A stretch of 64,000 nt of DNA from DASUPK01 sp963724665 (GTDB taxonomy: Bacteria > Actinomycetota > Thermoleophilia > Solirubrobacterales > 70-9), in assembly GCA_963724665.1 (NCBI GenBank), contig CAVRVH010000012.1:186001-250000 (forward strand), given 5' to 3'. Positions within the stretch are counted from its first letter, which is position 1, and every line of letters starts with the position of its first letter. The translations under genes and the position numbers were made by a program. This document shows, piece after piece, positions 43,872 through 51,159 of this stretch. Under the pieces are notes generated by a model that saw only the letters and a program-made list of their open reading frames with translations, was not told the origin of the DNA and did no database searches.

Positions 43872-43904
43872 GTACATATGTACACATTTCTGGTACATTT
43901 GTAC
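43872..43904. promoter_or_regulatory. Two palindromic operators upstream of the SMR pump
   Basis: GTACATATGTAC (43872-43883, a perfect 12-base palindrome) and GTACATTTGTAC (43893-43904, one mismatched pair) start 21 bases apart, about two helical turns. The second ends four bases before the GTG start. They are probable sites for the TetR encoded in the same operon. No ribosome binding site is visible. Confidence 0.75.
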
Positions 43905-43908
43905 AACT

Positions 43909-44232
43909 GTGTTGGCCTGGATCTATCTCTCCGCGGCGATCGCCACCGAAGTGGTCGGGACGGTCTTTCTCCGCTACACCGACGGCTTCACGAAGCCCGC
44001 TCCGTCCGCTCTCGTGATCGTCACCTTCATCCTGTCGCTCTGGCTGACGGCCCTCGCGCTCAAGAGCCTCGAGATCAGCCTGGCCTATGCGGTCTGGGCC
44101 GGCGTGGGCACGGCGGCCATCGCGATCATCGGCATGGCGGCGATGGGCGAGACCGTCAACGCGCTGAAGCTGGCGAGCATCGCGCTGGTGATCGGCGGCG
44201 TGGTCGGGCTCAACCTCTCGGGAGCCAACTAG
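43909..44232 (+). CDS. Small multidrug resistance (SMR) transporter
   Basis: A 107-residue, four-TM protein of the EmrE family. Conserved Glu14 is in TM1 (LSAAIATEVVGTVFLRYTDG), followed by LALKSLEISLAYAVWAGVGT and GMAAMGETVNALKLASIALV. The dimer exports cationic compounds in exchange for protons. It starts with GTG directly after the operator pair, and TetR is encoded five bases after its stop. The substrate class (quaternary cation or guanidinium) is not decided; no ykkC riboswitch is present. Confidence 0.93.
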   Translation: MLAWIYLSAAIATEVVGTVFLRYTDGFTKPAPSALVIVTFILSLWLTALALKSLEISLAYAVWAGVGTAAIAIIGMAAMGETVNALKLASIALVIGGVVGLNLSGAN

Positions 44233-44236
44233 GCTC

Positions 44237-44824
44237 ATGGAGGTGGCGACACAGGTTGCCCAGGGCAGACGGGAGCAGATCCTCGAGGCGACGCTTCGGG
44301 TAATCGGGCGCTCCGGTCGCGAGGCGGTGACCCATCGTGCGGTCGCGGAGGAGGCAGGCGTGCCGCTCGGCTCCACGACCTACTACTTCGACTCCCGCGA
44401 CGATCTGCTCGGACAGGCGCTCGAGCACGTGGCGCGGAAGGAGACGGATCGGCACATCCAGCTCGGGCATGAGCTCCGCAAGGCACGAAGCTCACGTCAG
44501 CTCGCCGACATGCTGCTCGACCAGCTGGTCTTCGAGATCGACGACCGCGACGCCTACGTCGCCGAATACGAGCTCTGGCTCGAAGCCAGCCGCCGGCCGG
44601 ACCTCCGCGAGGCGGCCACGACGTGGTGTGACGCCGTCCAGCTAGCGGTGGCCGGAGCGATGGAGAAGCTCGGCAGCACGGATCCGGCGGCCGACGCAAG
44701 CCTCGTCGTGGCCGCGATCGACGGACTCGGTGAGCGCGTTCTGGCGCGAGAGGATGATCCGGCTGAGGCGGCGGCGGAGTTCCGGCCCCAGCTCCGCAGG
44801 CTGATCGAGCGACTTCTTGGCTAA
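44237..44824 (+). CDS. TetR-family regulator of the SMR operon
   Basis: A 195-residue regulator with an N-terminal HTH at about 8-55 (RREQILEATLRVIGRSGREA, VTHRAVAEEAGVPLGSTTYY) and a helical ligand domain. It follows the SMR gene by four bases, so pump and repressor form one operon, probably autoregulated via the GTACAT palindromes at 43872-43904. Its TAA abuts the convergent PAC2 stop. Confidence 0.92.
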   Translation: MEVATQVAQGRREQILEATLRVIGRSGREAVTHRAVAEEAGVPLGSTTYYFDSRDDLLGQALEHVARKETDRHIQLGHELRKARSSRQLADMLLDQLVFEIDDRDAYVAEYELWLEASRRPDLREAATTWCDAVQLAVAGAMEKLGSTDPAADASLVVAAIDGLGERVLAREDDPAEAAAEFRPQLRRLIERLLG

Positions 44825-45697
44825 CTAGGCGTCGGGGCTGCTGCCCTGCTGGCGCAGGTAGCGCTCGAAATCCCGCGCCAGGGACTCGCCCGACGGGACG
44901 TCGTCCTCGACATCCAGTCGGTCCGCCTGCTCGGCCTCCAGGCGCTGGACCAGTTCCTCGATCTCGGGATTGGCGGCGACCGCGCGGCTTACCTGGCTCT
45001 CGTAGGAGTCGGATTCCTCCTCGAGGCCCGACGCCTCCACGGCGACGCCGACCAGCCCCTCGAGCCGGCGCAACAGCGCCAGGGCCGCCTTCGGGTTGGG
45101 CACCGCGGCGACGTAATGAGGGACCGCGGCCCAGAGGCTCGCCGAGGGGATCCCGCGACGGCGACAGGAATCGTGGAGCACGCCCACGACGCCGGTCGGC
45201 CCCTCGTAATTCGAGCGAGTCAGGTCAAGGCGGTCGACGAGCTCCTCGTCAGAGGCGAGACCGGTGATCGGGACCGGCAGCGTGTGCGCCACGTCGGCGA
45301 TCAGTGCGCCCAGGGTGACCACCATCTCGACGCCCAGCATCTCGGCGGCGTCCGCGATCCCGTCGGCGAATGTCCGCCAGCGCAGGTTGGGCTCCGTGCC
45401 GGCGAGCAGCACCAGATCGCGCTCGGCGCCCGCCGGCGTGGCCGAGAGCAGGACGTTGCCCGGCCACTCGATCTCGCGGCTCTGGCCCTCGGTCAGCCGG
45501 ATCGTCGGCCGGTTGGCCTGAAAGTCGAAGAACTCCTCAGGGTCGACCTGAGCGATCACCTCCGCGTCGAGGGACTCGGCGGCCGTGGTGAGTGCTGTTG
45601 TGGCCGAGCCCGCCGCGTCGTTCCAGCCTGCGAAGGCACACACGAGGACCGGTGATCGAAGCTGCGGAGGCTCGGCCTCCCAGGCGAGCGCGTCCAT
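44825..45697 (-). CDS. PAC2-family protein
   Basis: A 290-residue protein of the proteasome-assembly-chaperone-2-like family: PVLVCAFAGWNDAAGSATTA, VDPEEFFDFQANRPTIRLTE, LVLLAGTEPNLRWRTFADG and PVPITGLASDEELVDRL. Actinobacterial members are abundant and of unproven function. The acidic C-terminal tail ends in FERYLRQQ. It stands alone and is convergent with the tetR gene. Confidence 0.88.
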   Translation of the reverse strand: MDALAWEAEPPQLRSPVLVCAFAGWNDAAGSATTALTTAAESLDAEVIAQVDPEEFFDFQANRPTIRLTEGQSREIEWPGNVLLSATPAGAERDLVLLAGTEPNLRWRTFADGIADAAEMLGVEMVVTLGALIADVAHTLPVPITGLASDEELVDRLDLTRSNYEGPTGVVGVLHDSCRRRGIPSASLWAAVPHYVAAVPNPKAALALLRRLEGLVGVAVEASGLEEESDSYESQVSRAVAANPEIEELVQRLEAEQADRLDVEDDVPSGESLARDFERYLRQQGSSPDA

Positions 45698-45776
45698 TGG
45701 GCGAGACTAGCGAGTTGCCACGCGCGGGCACCCCGGTCACGGACCTCCTGTCCGGTCGAGTTTGGAGACTCTGGGG

Positions 45777-46667
45777 GTGGAAGTCACCACCACCGCCCCA
45801 CAGATAGCCGAATTGCAGCCCGGGCAGCGCTTCGGCGGGACCTACGCGTGCGTTCGCAAGGACCGGCTTTCGGCCCGCAACGGGTCGATCTATCTCTCAC
45901 TTGAGCTGCGGGACCGGAGCGGAACCATCCCAGCCCGGGTATTCCGGGAGGTCGATCGCCTGGCCGGGCGCTTCGAGCGAGGCGACGCGATCCGCGTCTC
46001 CGGCAAGGTCGAGCGCTTCCGCGGGGAGCTGGTCGCCGAGGTGGACGACATCCAGCCCGTCACCGAGTCGCAACTCGACCCCTCTGAGTTTCTGCCGGCC
46101 GCCTATCGGGATGCCGAGGAGCTGGAGGGCTTTCTCGAGCACCTCACCCGAGAGGTTCACGACGAGCCCCTCCGCCGGGTCGTGGAGCGCGTCCTGTTCA
46201 CCGAGCCGGTCGGTGCCGAATTCCGCCGCGCCCCCTGCACCCGAGCGGGGCACCACGCCTACGTCGGCGGACTGATGGAGCACACCGTCGCCGTCGGCAC
46301 CCTCGTTGGTGAGGTGTGCCAGCTGCATCCGCGCCTCGACTCGGATCTGCTGATGGCGGCAACGCTGCTGCACGACGTCGGCAAGACGCGGGAGTTCAGC
46401 TACGGCGCCGAATTCGGGATCACCGAGGAGGGTCGCCTGATCGGCCATCTCGCGCTTGGGGCCGAGATCGTCGGATCAGCGGCGGGGGAGCTGCCGCCCG
46501 AGCGCCGCGCAGCTCTCCTGCATTGCGTCCTCTCGCATCACGGGGCCGACGGGAACCGCTCGGGCCCGGGCGGTCGCGGCTTCGGGACACCGGAGGCGCT
46601 CGCTCTCCATCGGCTGAACGCGCTCGACGCCGGCGTCAAGAGAGCCCTGGAGCACGGCCTGCAGTAG
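45777..46667 (+). CDS. OB-fold/HD-domain 3'-5' exoribonuclease, YhaM-like (copy 2)
   Basis: A 296-residue protein with the same order as the copy at 4347-5360. The OB-fold is at about 10-100 (LQPGQRFGGTYACVRKDRLS, GTIPARVFREVDRLAGRFE). The HD domain has H in YVGGLMEHT, HD in LLHDVGKTREF, HH in VLSHHGADG and a late D in RLNALDAGVK. GGAG at 45764-45767 supports the GTG at 45777 rather than a TTG at 45762. Two paralogues may divide RNA or single-stranded DNA trimming tasks. It is convergent with the TauE/SafE-like gene. Confidence 0.85.
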   Translation: MEVTTTAPQIAELQPGQRFGGTYACVRKDRLSARNGSIYLSLELRDRSGTIPARVFREVDRLAGRFERGDAIRVSGKVERFRGELVAEVDDIQPVTESQLDPSEFLPAAYRDAEELEGFLEHLTREVHDEPLRRVVERVLFTEPVGAEFRRAPCTRAGHHAYVGGLMEHTVAVGTLVGEVCQLHPRLDSDLLMAATLLHDVGKTREFSYGAEFGITEEGRLIGHLALGAEIVGSAAGELPPERRAALLHCVLSHHGADGNRSGPGGRGFGTPEALALHRLNALDAGVKRALEHGLQ

Positions 46668-46717
46668 GCGCTAGCCGCCGCCGGACTTGCCGGAGTTGCC
46701 GACGCAGAATGCAGGGA

Positions 46718-47101
46718 TTACTCGGTCGGCTGCTCGTTGGGACGAAGTGCCCGAAATACCAATTGCGCGGCGATGAGCAGTGCGAGACCCGCGAAGGTCA
46801 GCTCCAGGGCGCGCTGCGGGATCGTGTTCGAGGTGACCACCCCGATCGCCACTCCGATGGGCGAGAGCGCACCGATCACCAGGCCGTCTCGCACCCTGAC
46901 GTTGCCGTAGCCCAGCTGCCTCCAGACCGCCACCAGCGCGACCGGGACGATCGCCAGGAGCGAGGTCGCCTCGGCGCGAACCTGGGTCTCGTCCATGAAG
47001 ATCACCAGGGCGGGGACGAAGAGGACTCCCCCGCCGACACCGAGCAGCCCGCCGACCATCCCGCCCGCGAAGCCCATGATTGCCGCTGCGATCGAGCTCA
47101 C
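46718..47101 (-). CDS. TauE/SafE-like half-carrier, second gene
   Basis: A 127-residue membrane protein with four hydrophobic segments and the repeat signature MGFAGGMVGGLLGVGGGVLF, then VRAEATSLLAIVPVALVAVW. It equals one half of a normal TauE/SafE permease (about 250 residues, two four-TM repeats). The GTG start overlaps the stop of the upstream half gene as GTGA (47101-47098). The two products probably form a heterodimeric carrier for sulfite, sulfonate or another organic anion. Confidence 0.82.
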   Translation of the reverse strand: MSSIAAAIMGFAGGMVGGLLGVGGGVLFVPALVIFMDETQVRAEATSLLAIVPVALVAVWRQLGYGNVRVRDGLVIGALSPIGVAIGVVTSNTIPQRALELTFAGLALLIAAQLVFRALRPNEQPTE

Positions 47102-47466
47102 GAGAGGATCAGCTTCACGGCGATGATGACCAGGAGGCCGGCGAAGAGCAGGGCGATCGCACGCTCCGGGATGCGCTGCTGCAGGGCGGTGCCGGCGATT
47201 GCCCCGCCGATTGCCGGGATGCCGACCAGCGCGGCGTTGGGCGGATCGACGTTGCCGTAGAACGCCTGCAGGGTGACGGCAACCGCGGCGATCACCACGA
47301 TCGCCATCATGCTCGTCCCGGTTGCCTCGCGCGCGCCGTAGCCCAGCCACACGATCAGCAGGGGCACGATCACGCTGCCTCCTCCAACCCCGAGCAGGCC
47401 GCTGAAGGCACCTCCAGCCGTGCCGATTGCAGCCAGCTTCAGCGTCCTGGACGTGGGCTCCGGCAT
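47098..47466 (-). CDS. TauE/SafE-like half-carrier, first gene
   Basis: A 122-residue membrane protein with four hydrophobic segments: AAIGTAGGAFSGLLGVGGGS carries the family signature, followed by EATGTSMMAIVVIAAVAVTL and PAIGGAIAGTALQQRIPERA. It is the other half of the split permease and is coupled to the second half gene. Its ATG overlaps the ATG-containing region of the divergent otsB gene (CATG at 47464-47467). Confidence 0.82.
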   Translation of the reverse strand: MPEPTSRTLKLAAIGTAGGAFSGLLGVGGGSVIVPLLIVWLGYGAREATGTSMMAIVVIAAVAVTLQAFYGNVDPPNAALVGIPAIGGAIAGTALQQRIPERAIALLFAGLLVIIAVKLILS

Positions 47467-47485
47467 GGCGGGCGATACTACGGCG

Positions 47486-48301
47486 ATGCAACCCGCCGAG
47501 GCAGACGACGGCGAGCTCGAGCGCCTGCTCGCGCCGCTCCGGGAGGATCCTCAGCGCTCGGCGATCCTCACCGACGTGGACGGCACGATCGCGCCGATCG
47601 TTCTCAACCCGGCGGACGCGGCCGTGCCGGAGCCGACGCGCGAGCTGCTTCGCACCCTGGCGGAGCGCTACGCCCTCGTTGGATGTCTGAGCGGCCGGAG
47701 AGCACGGGACGCGCGCCGGATCGTCGGGCTGGACGAGCTGGCCTACTCGGGCAACCACGGCTTTGAGCTGCTGCTGCCAGGCGACAAGGAAGTCCGACCC
47801 GATCCCTCCCTCGATGGACACGAGGGCGACGCCCCGAATTTCGTCGGTTCCCTGGATCGCTCCGAGCTGGAGCGGGTGGGGATCAGGACCGAGGACAAGG
47901 GGGCCATAGTCGCCCTGCACTGGCGAGGGGCCGAGAACGAGGGCGCCGCCGAGTCCCTCGCTCACGAGATCGCCAGCGAGGCCGAGTGGCAGGGCCTCGT
48001 CCCACACCACGGGCGCAAGGTGCTGGAGGTCCGCCCGAACGTCGCGGTGAACAAGGGGATCGCCGTCGCGGCGTTGCTCGCGTCCCGGGATGTCGATGCG
48101 GCTCTCTACGGCGGCGATGATCGAACCGATGTCGATGCGTTCATCGCTCTGAGGACGCTCCGAGAAGACGGAAAGCTCCGCGCGACCGCGTGCATCGCAG
48201 TGGCGTCGGAGGAATCGCCGGCGGAGGTCTCAGGCGAGGCCGACCTCACGGTCGACGGGCCGCAGGGGTTCGTCCGGGTGCTCGAGGCTCTGGCGGAATA
48301 G
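47486..48301 (+). CDS. otsB: Trehalose-6-phosphate phosphatase
   Basis: A 271-residue HAD-superfamily phosphatase that dephosphorylates trehalose-6-phosphate. Motif 1 is ILTDVDGTIAPIVLNP (DxDGT), motif 2 GCLSGRRARDARRIVGLDEL, then AYSGNHGFELL, HHGRKVLEVRP and NKGIAVAALL, and the last motif GGDDRTDVDAF. The partner synthase OtsA is not in the window. GATACT lies six bases before the ATG at 47486; an ATG at 47465 is possible. The next gene begins two bases after its stop. Confidence 0.92.
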   Translation: MQPAEADDGELERLLAPLREDPQRSAILTDVDGTIAPIVLNPADAAVPEPTRELLRTLAERYALVGCLSGRRARDARRIVGLDELAYSGNHGFELLLPGDKEVRPDPSLDGHEGDAPNFVGSLDRSELERVGIRTEDKGAIVALHWRGAENEGAAESLAHEIASEAEWQGLVPHHGRKVLEVRPNVAVNKGIAVAALLASRDVDAALYGGDDRTDVDAFIALRTLREDGKLRATACIAVASEESPAEVSGEADLTVDGPQGFVRVLEALAE

Positions 48302-48303
48302 CG

Positions 48304-48852
48304 ATGGCCTTCTGCGACCTGCTTCGAATGACGGTCCTGCTTGCCGCAGGTGCCGCGACCGCACTCGCGGCCATCACCGTGGTCTCAGCGAGCTCGGCCG
48401 GCGACACCCTGACGATCTACGTCGCGGCGGTGTGGTGGACCGTGGCCCTGGTGGGAGGGATCGTGCTGGGGCGCCCGTCGCGCGCCGCGGAGGCGATGCG
48501 GCCCGCACTCACCGAAGCCCGCACGGCGACTGCGCTTCCGTCGCTCGGCAACCCCGGGCGGGCGGCGCTCGCCCGCCTCTGGCCACTCGCCGCCTTCGCC
48601 GCGATCGCGGGCGGACTGGGGCTGGTCTATTCCGGCGTCGCCGCGATCGGCGCTGGCTTCGCTCTCGGTGCGGCGCTGACGCTGCGCTCGAGGGAGGGAG
48701 CGGTGGCGGCGATCGAGGAACGCGACGGGGTTCGCTTCTACGTCGAGCCGGGGTCGGCCTTGCAGCCCGTCACCCTGGTGCGCACCCCCGGGCTGCGGCG
48801 CGACCGGCCCCCGCCGGGGAGCCAGCCGCCACCGCCACCCGCAGCCGCCTAG
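48304..48852 (+). CDS. Small membrane protein of unknown function
   Basis: A 182-residue protein with four hydrophobic segments (about 8-28, 37-57, 93-108 and 112-128). A soluble C-terminal part follows (VAAIEERDGVRFYVEPGSAL) ending in a Pro-rich tail (PPPGSQPPPPPAAA). No known family is recognised. It follows otsB by two bases and is probably cotranscribed with it. The stop shares CTAG (48849-48852) with the convergent MFS gene. Confidence 0.6.
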   Translation: MAFCDLLRMTVLLAAGAATALAAITVVSASSAGDTLTIYVAAVWWTVALVGGIVLGRPSRAAEAMRPALTEARTATALPSLGNPGRAALARLWPLAAFAAIAGGLGLVYSGVAAIGAGFALGAALTLRSREGAVAAIEERDGVRFYVEPGSALQPVTLVRTPGLRRDRPPPGSQPPPPPAAA

Positions 48853-50324
48853 GCGGCCGCGGGCACTTCTGCCTGGGAGGCTGCCTCGGCGTGCGACATC
48901 TCGACATGGGCCTTGCTGTCGCGGGTCCGGATCAGGACCAGCGTGGCGACAAAGCCCAGCGCCGCGATCACGGCGCCGCCCAGGAAGGCACTCTGGAATC
49001 CCTCGGTGAGTCCGTTCGCGACGGTCGAGTGCCCGGTCGCCATCACATCGTTGGTACGGGTGGTGGCGATCGTGGACAGCACTGCCAGTCCGAGCGCCCC
49101 GCCGATCTGCTGCGAGGTGTTGATCAGCCCGCTGGCGAGTCCCTGCTCGTGCTGGCGGACGCCGGACACTGCGGCGATCGTCGAGGTGACGAAGCCGAAT
49201 CCGAGTCCGATCGCCGCCAGCAGCGACGCGCCCAGGATGTCAGTCAGGAACCCGCCGCCGACGGACACCTGGCTGAACCACAGCAGACCGGCCGAGACCG
49301 AGAGCATCCCGACCGCGAGGATCGGCTTGAAGCCGAACCGTGTGACCAGCTGACCGCCGATGCCGGCCGCAAGGATGATCGTCACCGCCAGGGGCAGATA
49401 CGACAACCCGGTGTGGATCGGGCTGTAGCCCAACACCTGCTGCATGTAGAGGGAGATGAAATAGAACATCGAGAACAGGGAGGCCCCGAGCAGGACGCCC
49501 ACGACGTTCGCTCCCGTCAGGGTCCTGAGCCGGAAGATCCGGAACGGGACCAGCGGCGCCTTGGAGCGCTGCTCGATCACAACGAAGGCGCCGATCAGCG
49601 CCACCGCAACCGCGAGCAGGCTGACGATCTTCGTCGAGCCCCAGCCCGAGTTGCTCGCGTCGAGCAGGGCGTAGGCGAGCACCGAGAGGCCGGCTGTGAT
49701 GCTGACCGCGCCGGCAGCGTCGAAGTGCCGCGTCTCAGACTCGGAGCGGCTCTCCGGGATCAGGCCTGGCGTGAAGGCCAGGGCAATGAGCGCGACCGGC
49801 ACGTTCACCCACAGCACCCACTCCCAACCGAGGCCATCCGTGAGGATGCCGCCCAGCAGGACGCCGGCCGCACCGGCGGAACCAGCCACGGCTCCCCAGG
49901 CCCCGAGCGCCTTGTTGCGCTCCGCCCCGTCCTTGAAGAGGCCTGTGACGATCGAGAGCGCCGCCGGCGAGACGATCGCGGCGCCGAGGCCCTGAGCGGC
50001 GCGCGCCGCGATCAGCTGGCCCTGTGTCGCCGCGAATCCGGCGGCGAGAGAGGCAACGCCGACCACGATCAGGCCGGCCATGAATACGCGACGTCTGCCG
50101 AGCAGGTCAGCCGCTCGGCCGCCGAGCAGCAGGAAGCCGCCGAACGCGATCACGTAGGCGTTCACAACCCACGGGAGGTTCTGCTCGGAGAAGTTGAGTC
50201 CCTTGCCGATGCTCGGCAGGGCGACGTTGACGATGGATGCATCGAGAACCACGATGAACTGCGCGACGCAGAGCAGAATCAACGCGGTCCAGCGCTTCTC
50301 TAGATATTCCTGGGCTGTGGTCAT
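48849..50324 (-). CDS. MFS multidrug transporter (DHA2/EmrB-QacA type)
   Basis: A 491-residue, 14-TM drug:proton antiporter: FIVVLDASIVNVALPSIGKG (motif D1), GGRAADLLGRRRVFMAGLIV (motif A) and AGSAGAAGVLLGGILTD (motif C). It is similar in type to the pump at 21238-22683 but clearly distinct. The C-terminal tail is Ala/Glu/His-rich. It is divergent from a tetR gene across a region with two perfect CGGAAY-type palindromes. Confidence 0.92.
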   Translation of the reverse strand: MTTAQEYLEKRWTALILLCVAQFIVVLDASIVNVALPSIGKGLNFSEQNLPWVVNAYVIAFGGFLLLGGRAADLLGRRRVFMAGLIVVGVASLAAGFAATQGQLIAARAAQGLGAAIVSPAALSIVTGLFKDGAERNKALGAWGAVAGSAGAAGVLLGGILTDGLGWEWVLWVNVPVALIALAFTPGLIPESRSESETRHFDAAGAVSITAGLSVLAYALLDASNSGWGSTKIVSLLAVAVALIGAFVVIEQRSKAPLVPFRIFRLRTLTGANVVGVLLGASLFSMFYFISLYMQQVLGYSPIHTGLSYLPLAVTIILAAGIGGQLVTRFGFKPILAVGMLSVSAGLLWFSQVSVGGGFLTDILGASLLAAIGLGFGFVTSTIAAVSGVRQHEQGLASGLINTSQQIGGALGLAVLSTIATTRTNDVMATGHSTVANGLTEGFQSAFLGGAVIAALGFVATLVLIRTRDSKAHVEMSHAEAASQAEVPAAA

Positions 50325-50419
50325 CCCCCTGACTCCTTTCGCAATGCGGGGTGTAGGTGCCTTTTCACTCTTACGACGAACGGGATTGGTTCAGATGGAC
50401 AGGTGAGCTATGCTCCATT

Positions 50420-50470
50420 CGGAACCTGAGTTCCGGTTTCGCTTAGAACTATACGGAATTCTGATTCCGT
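50420..50470. promoter_or_regulatory. Two palindromic operators between MFS and tetR
   Basis: CGGAAC-CTGA-GTTCCG (50420-50435) and ACGGAAT-TCTG-ATTCCGT (50453-50470) are perfect palindromes sharing the consensus CGGAAY-N4-RTTCCG. Their centres are 34 bases apart. They lie in the shared control region, so the adjacent TetR probably represses both genes. Confidence 0.8.
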
Positions 50471-50526
50471 TTGCAGAGTGACATCGGCACACTCCGGCAG
50501 AATCGCCCAAGAGCCCACGAGATCAA

Positions 50527-51159
50527 ATGACTCCCGTCACAGAAAAGACCCCCACCAAGTCACCGAGCCTCGAGCGGGTGCTCCGCGCCGACGCACGGCG
50601 CAATCGCGAAGCGGTGATCGCCGCCGCCAAGAAGCTCTTCGCCGACCAGGGTCTCGACGCGCAGATGCCGGACGTCGCCAAGGCGGCGAAGGTGGGTGTC
50701 GGCACGGTCTACCGCCACTTCCCCACGAAGGACGACCTGATCGCCGCGTTGGCCGCCGAGCGTTTCGAGCGGCTCGCCGAGAAGGCCCGCGAGGGAATCG
50801 AGGCCGAGGACCCGTGGGAGGCGCTCTGCGACTTCATCCGGTTCTCGGCTCAGATCCAGGCCGACGACCGCGGACTCTGCGAGGTGATGGGCTCTCGCCC
50901 AGAGGTGATGAACGACTCCGCGATGGCCGTGGGCCTGGACGCGCTCGCCGACAAGCTCGTCAAGCGGGCTCAGCGGTCGGGTGACCTTCGCAAGGACCTC
51001 GCCTGGGAGGACATCCCGATGATCGCCTGCGGCGTCGGCCGCATGACCCAGGTGGATATGGGTCCGGGAACGGGCCGGTGGCCACGGCTGGTCGAGATCG
51101 TGATCGACGGCCTGCGCGCCCCAGGCAGCTCGAAGCTGCCGAAGCCGGTTATCTCTTAG
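50527..51159 (+). CDS. TetR-family regulator
   Basis: A 210-residue regulator. The HTH is at about 24-70 (ADARRNREAVIAAAKKLFAD, VAKAAKVGVGTVYRHFPTKD) and a TetR_C-type ligand domain follows. It probably controls the divergent MFS pump through the palindromes at 50420-50470. The 3' end overlaps the convergent polX gene by 11 bases. Confidence 0.92.
   Translation: MTPVTEKTPTKSPSLERVLRADARRNREAVIAAAKKLFADQGLDAQMPDVAKAAKVGVGTVYRHFPTKDDLIAALAAERFERLAEKAREGIEAEDPWEALCDFIRFSAQIQADDRGLCEVMGSRPEVMNDSAMAVGLDALADKLVKRAQRSGDLRKDLAWEDIPMIACGVGRMTQVDMGPGTGRWPRLVEIVIDGLRAPGSSKLPKPVIS

Noticed and set aside
43872..43904. CRISPR-like or IS terminal repeats because of the repeated GTACAT palindromes
   Set aside because: There are only two short palindromes, with no spacers, no transposase and no target-site duplication. 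TetR operators are the simpler explanation.
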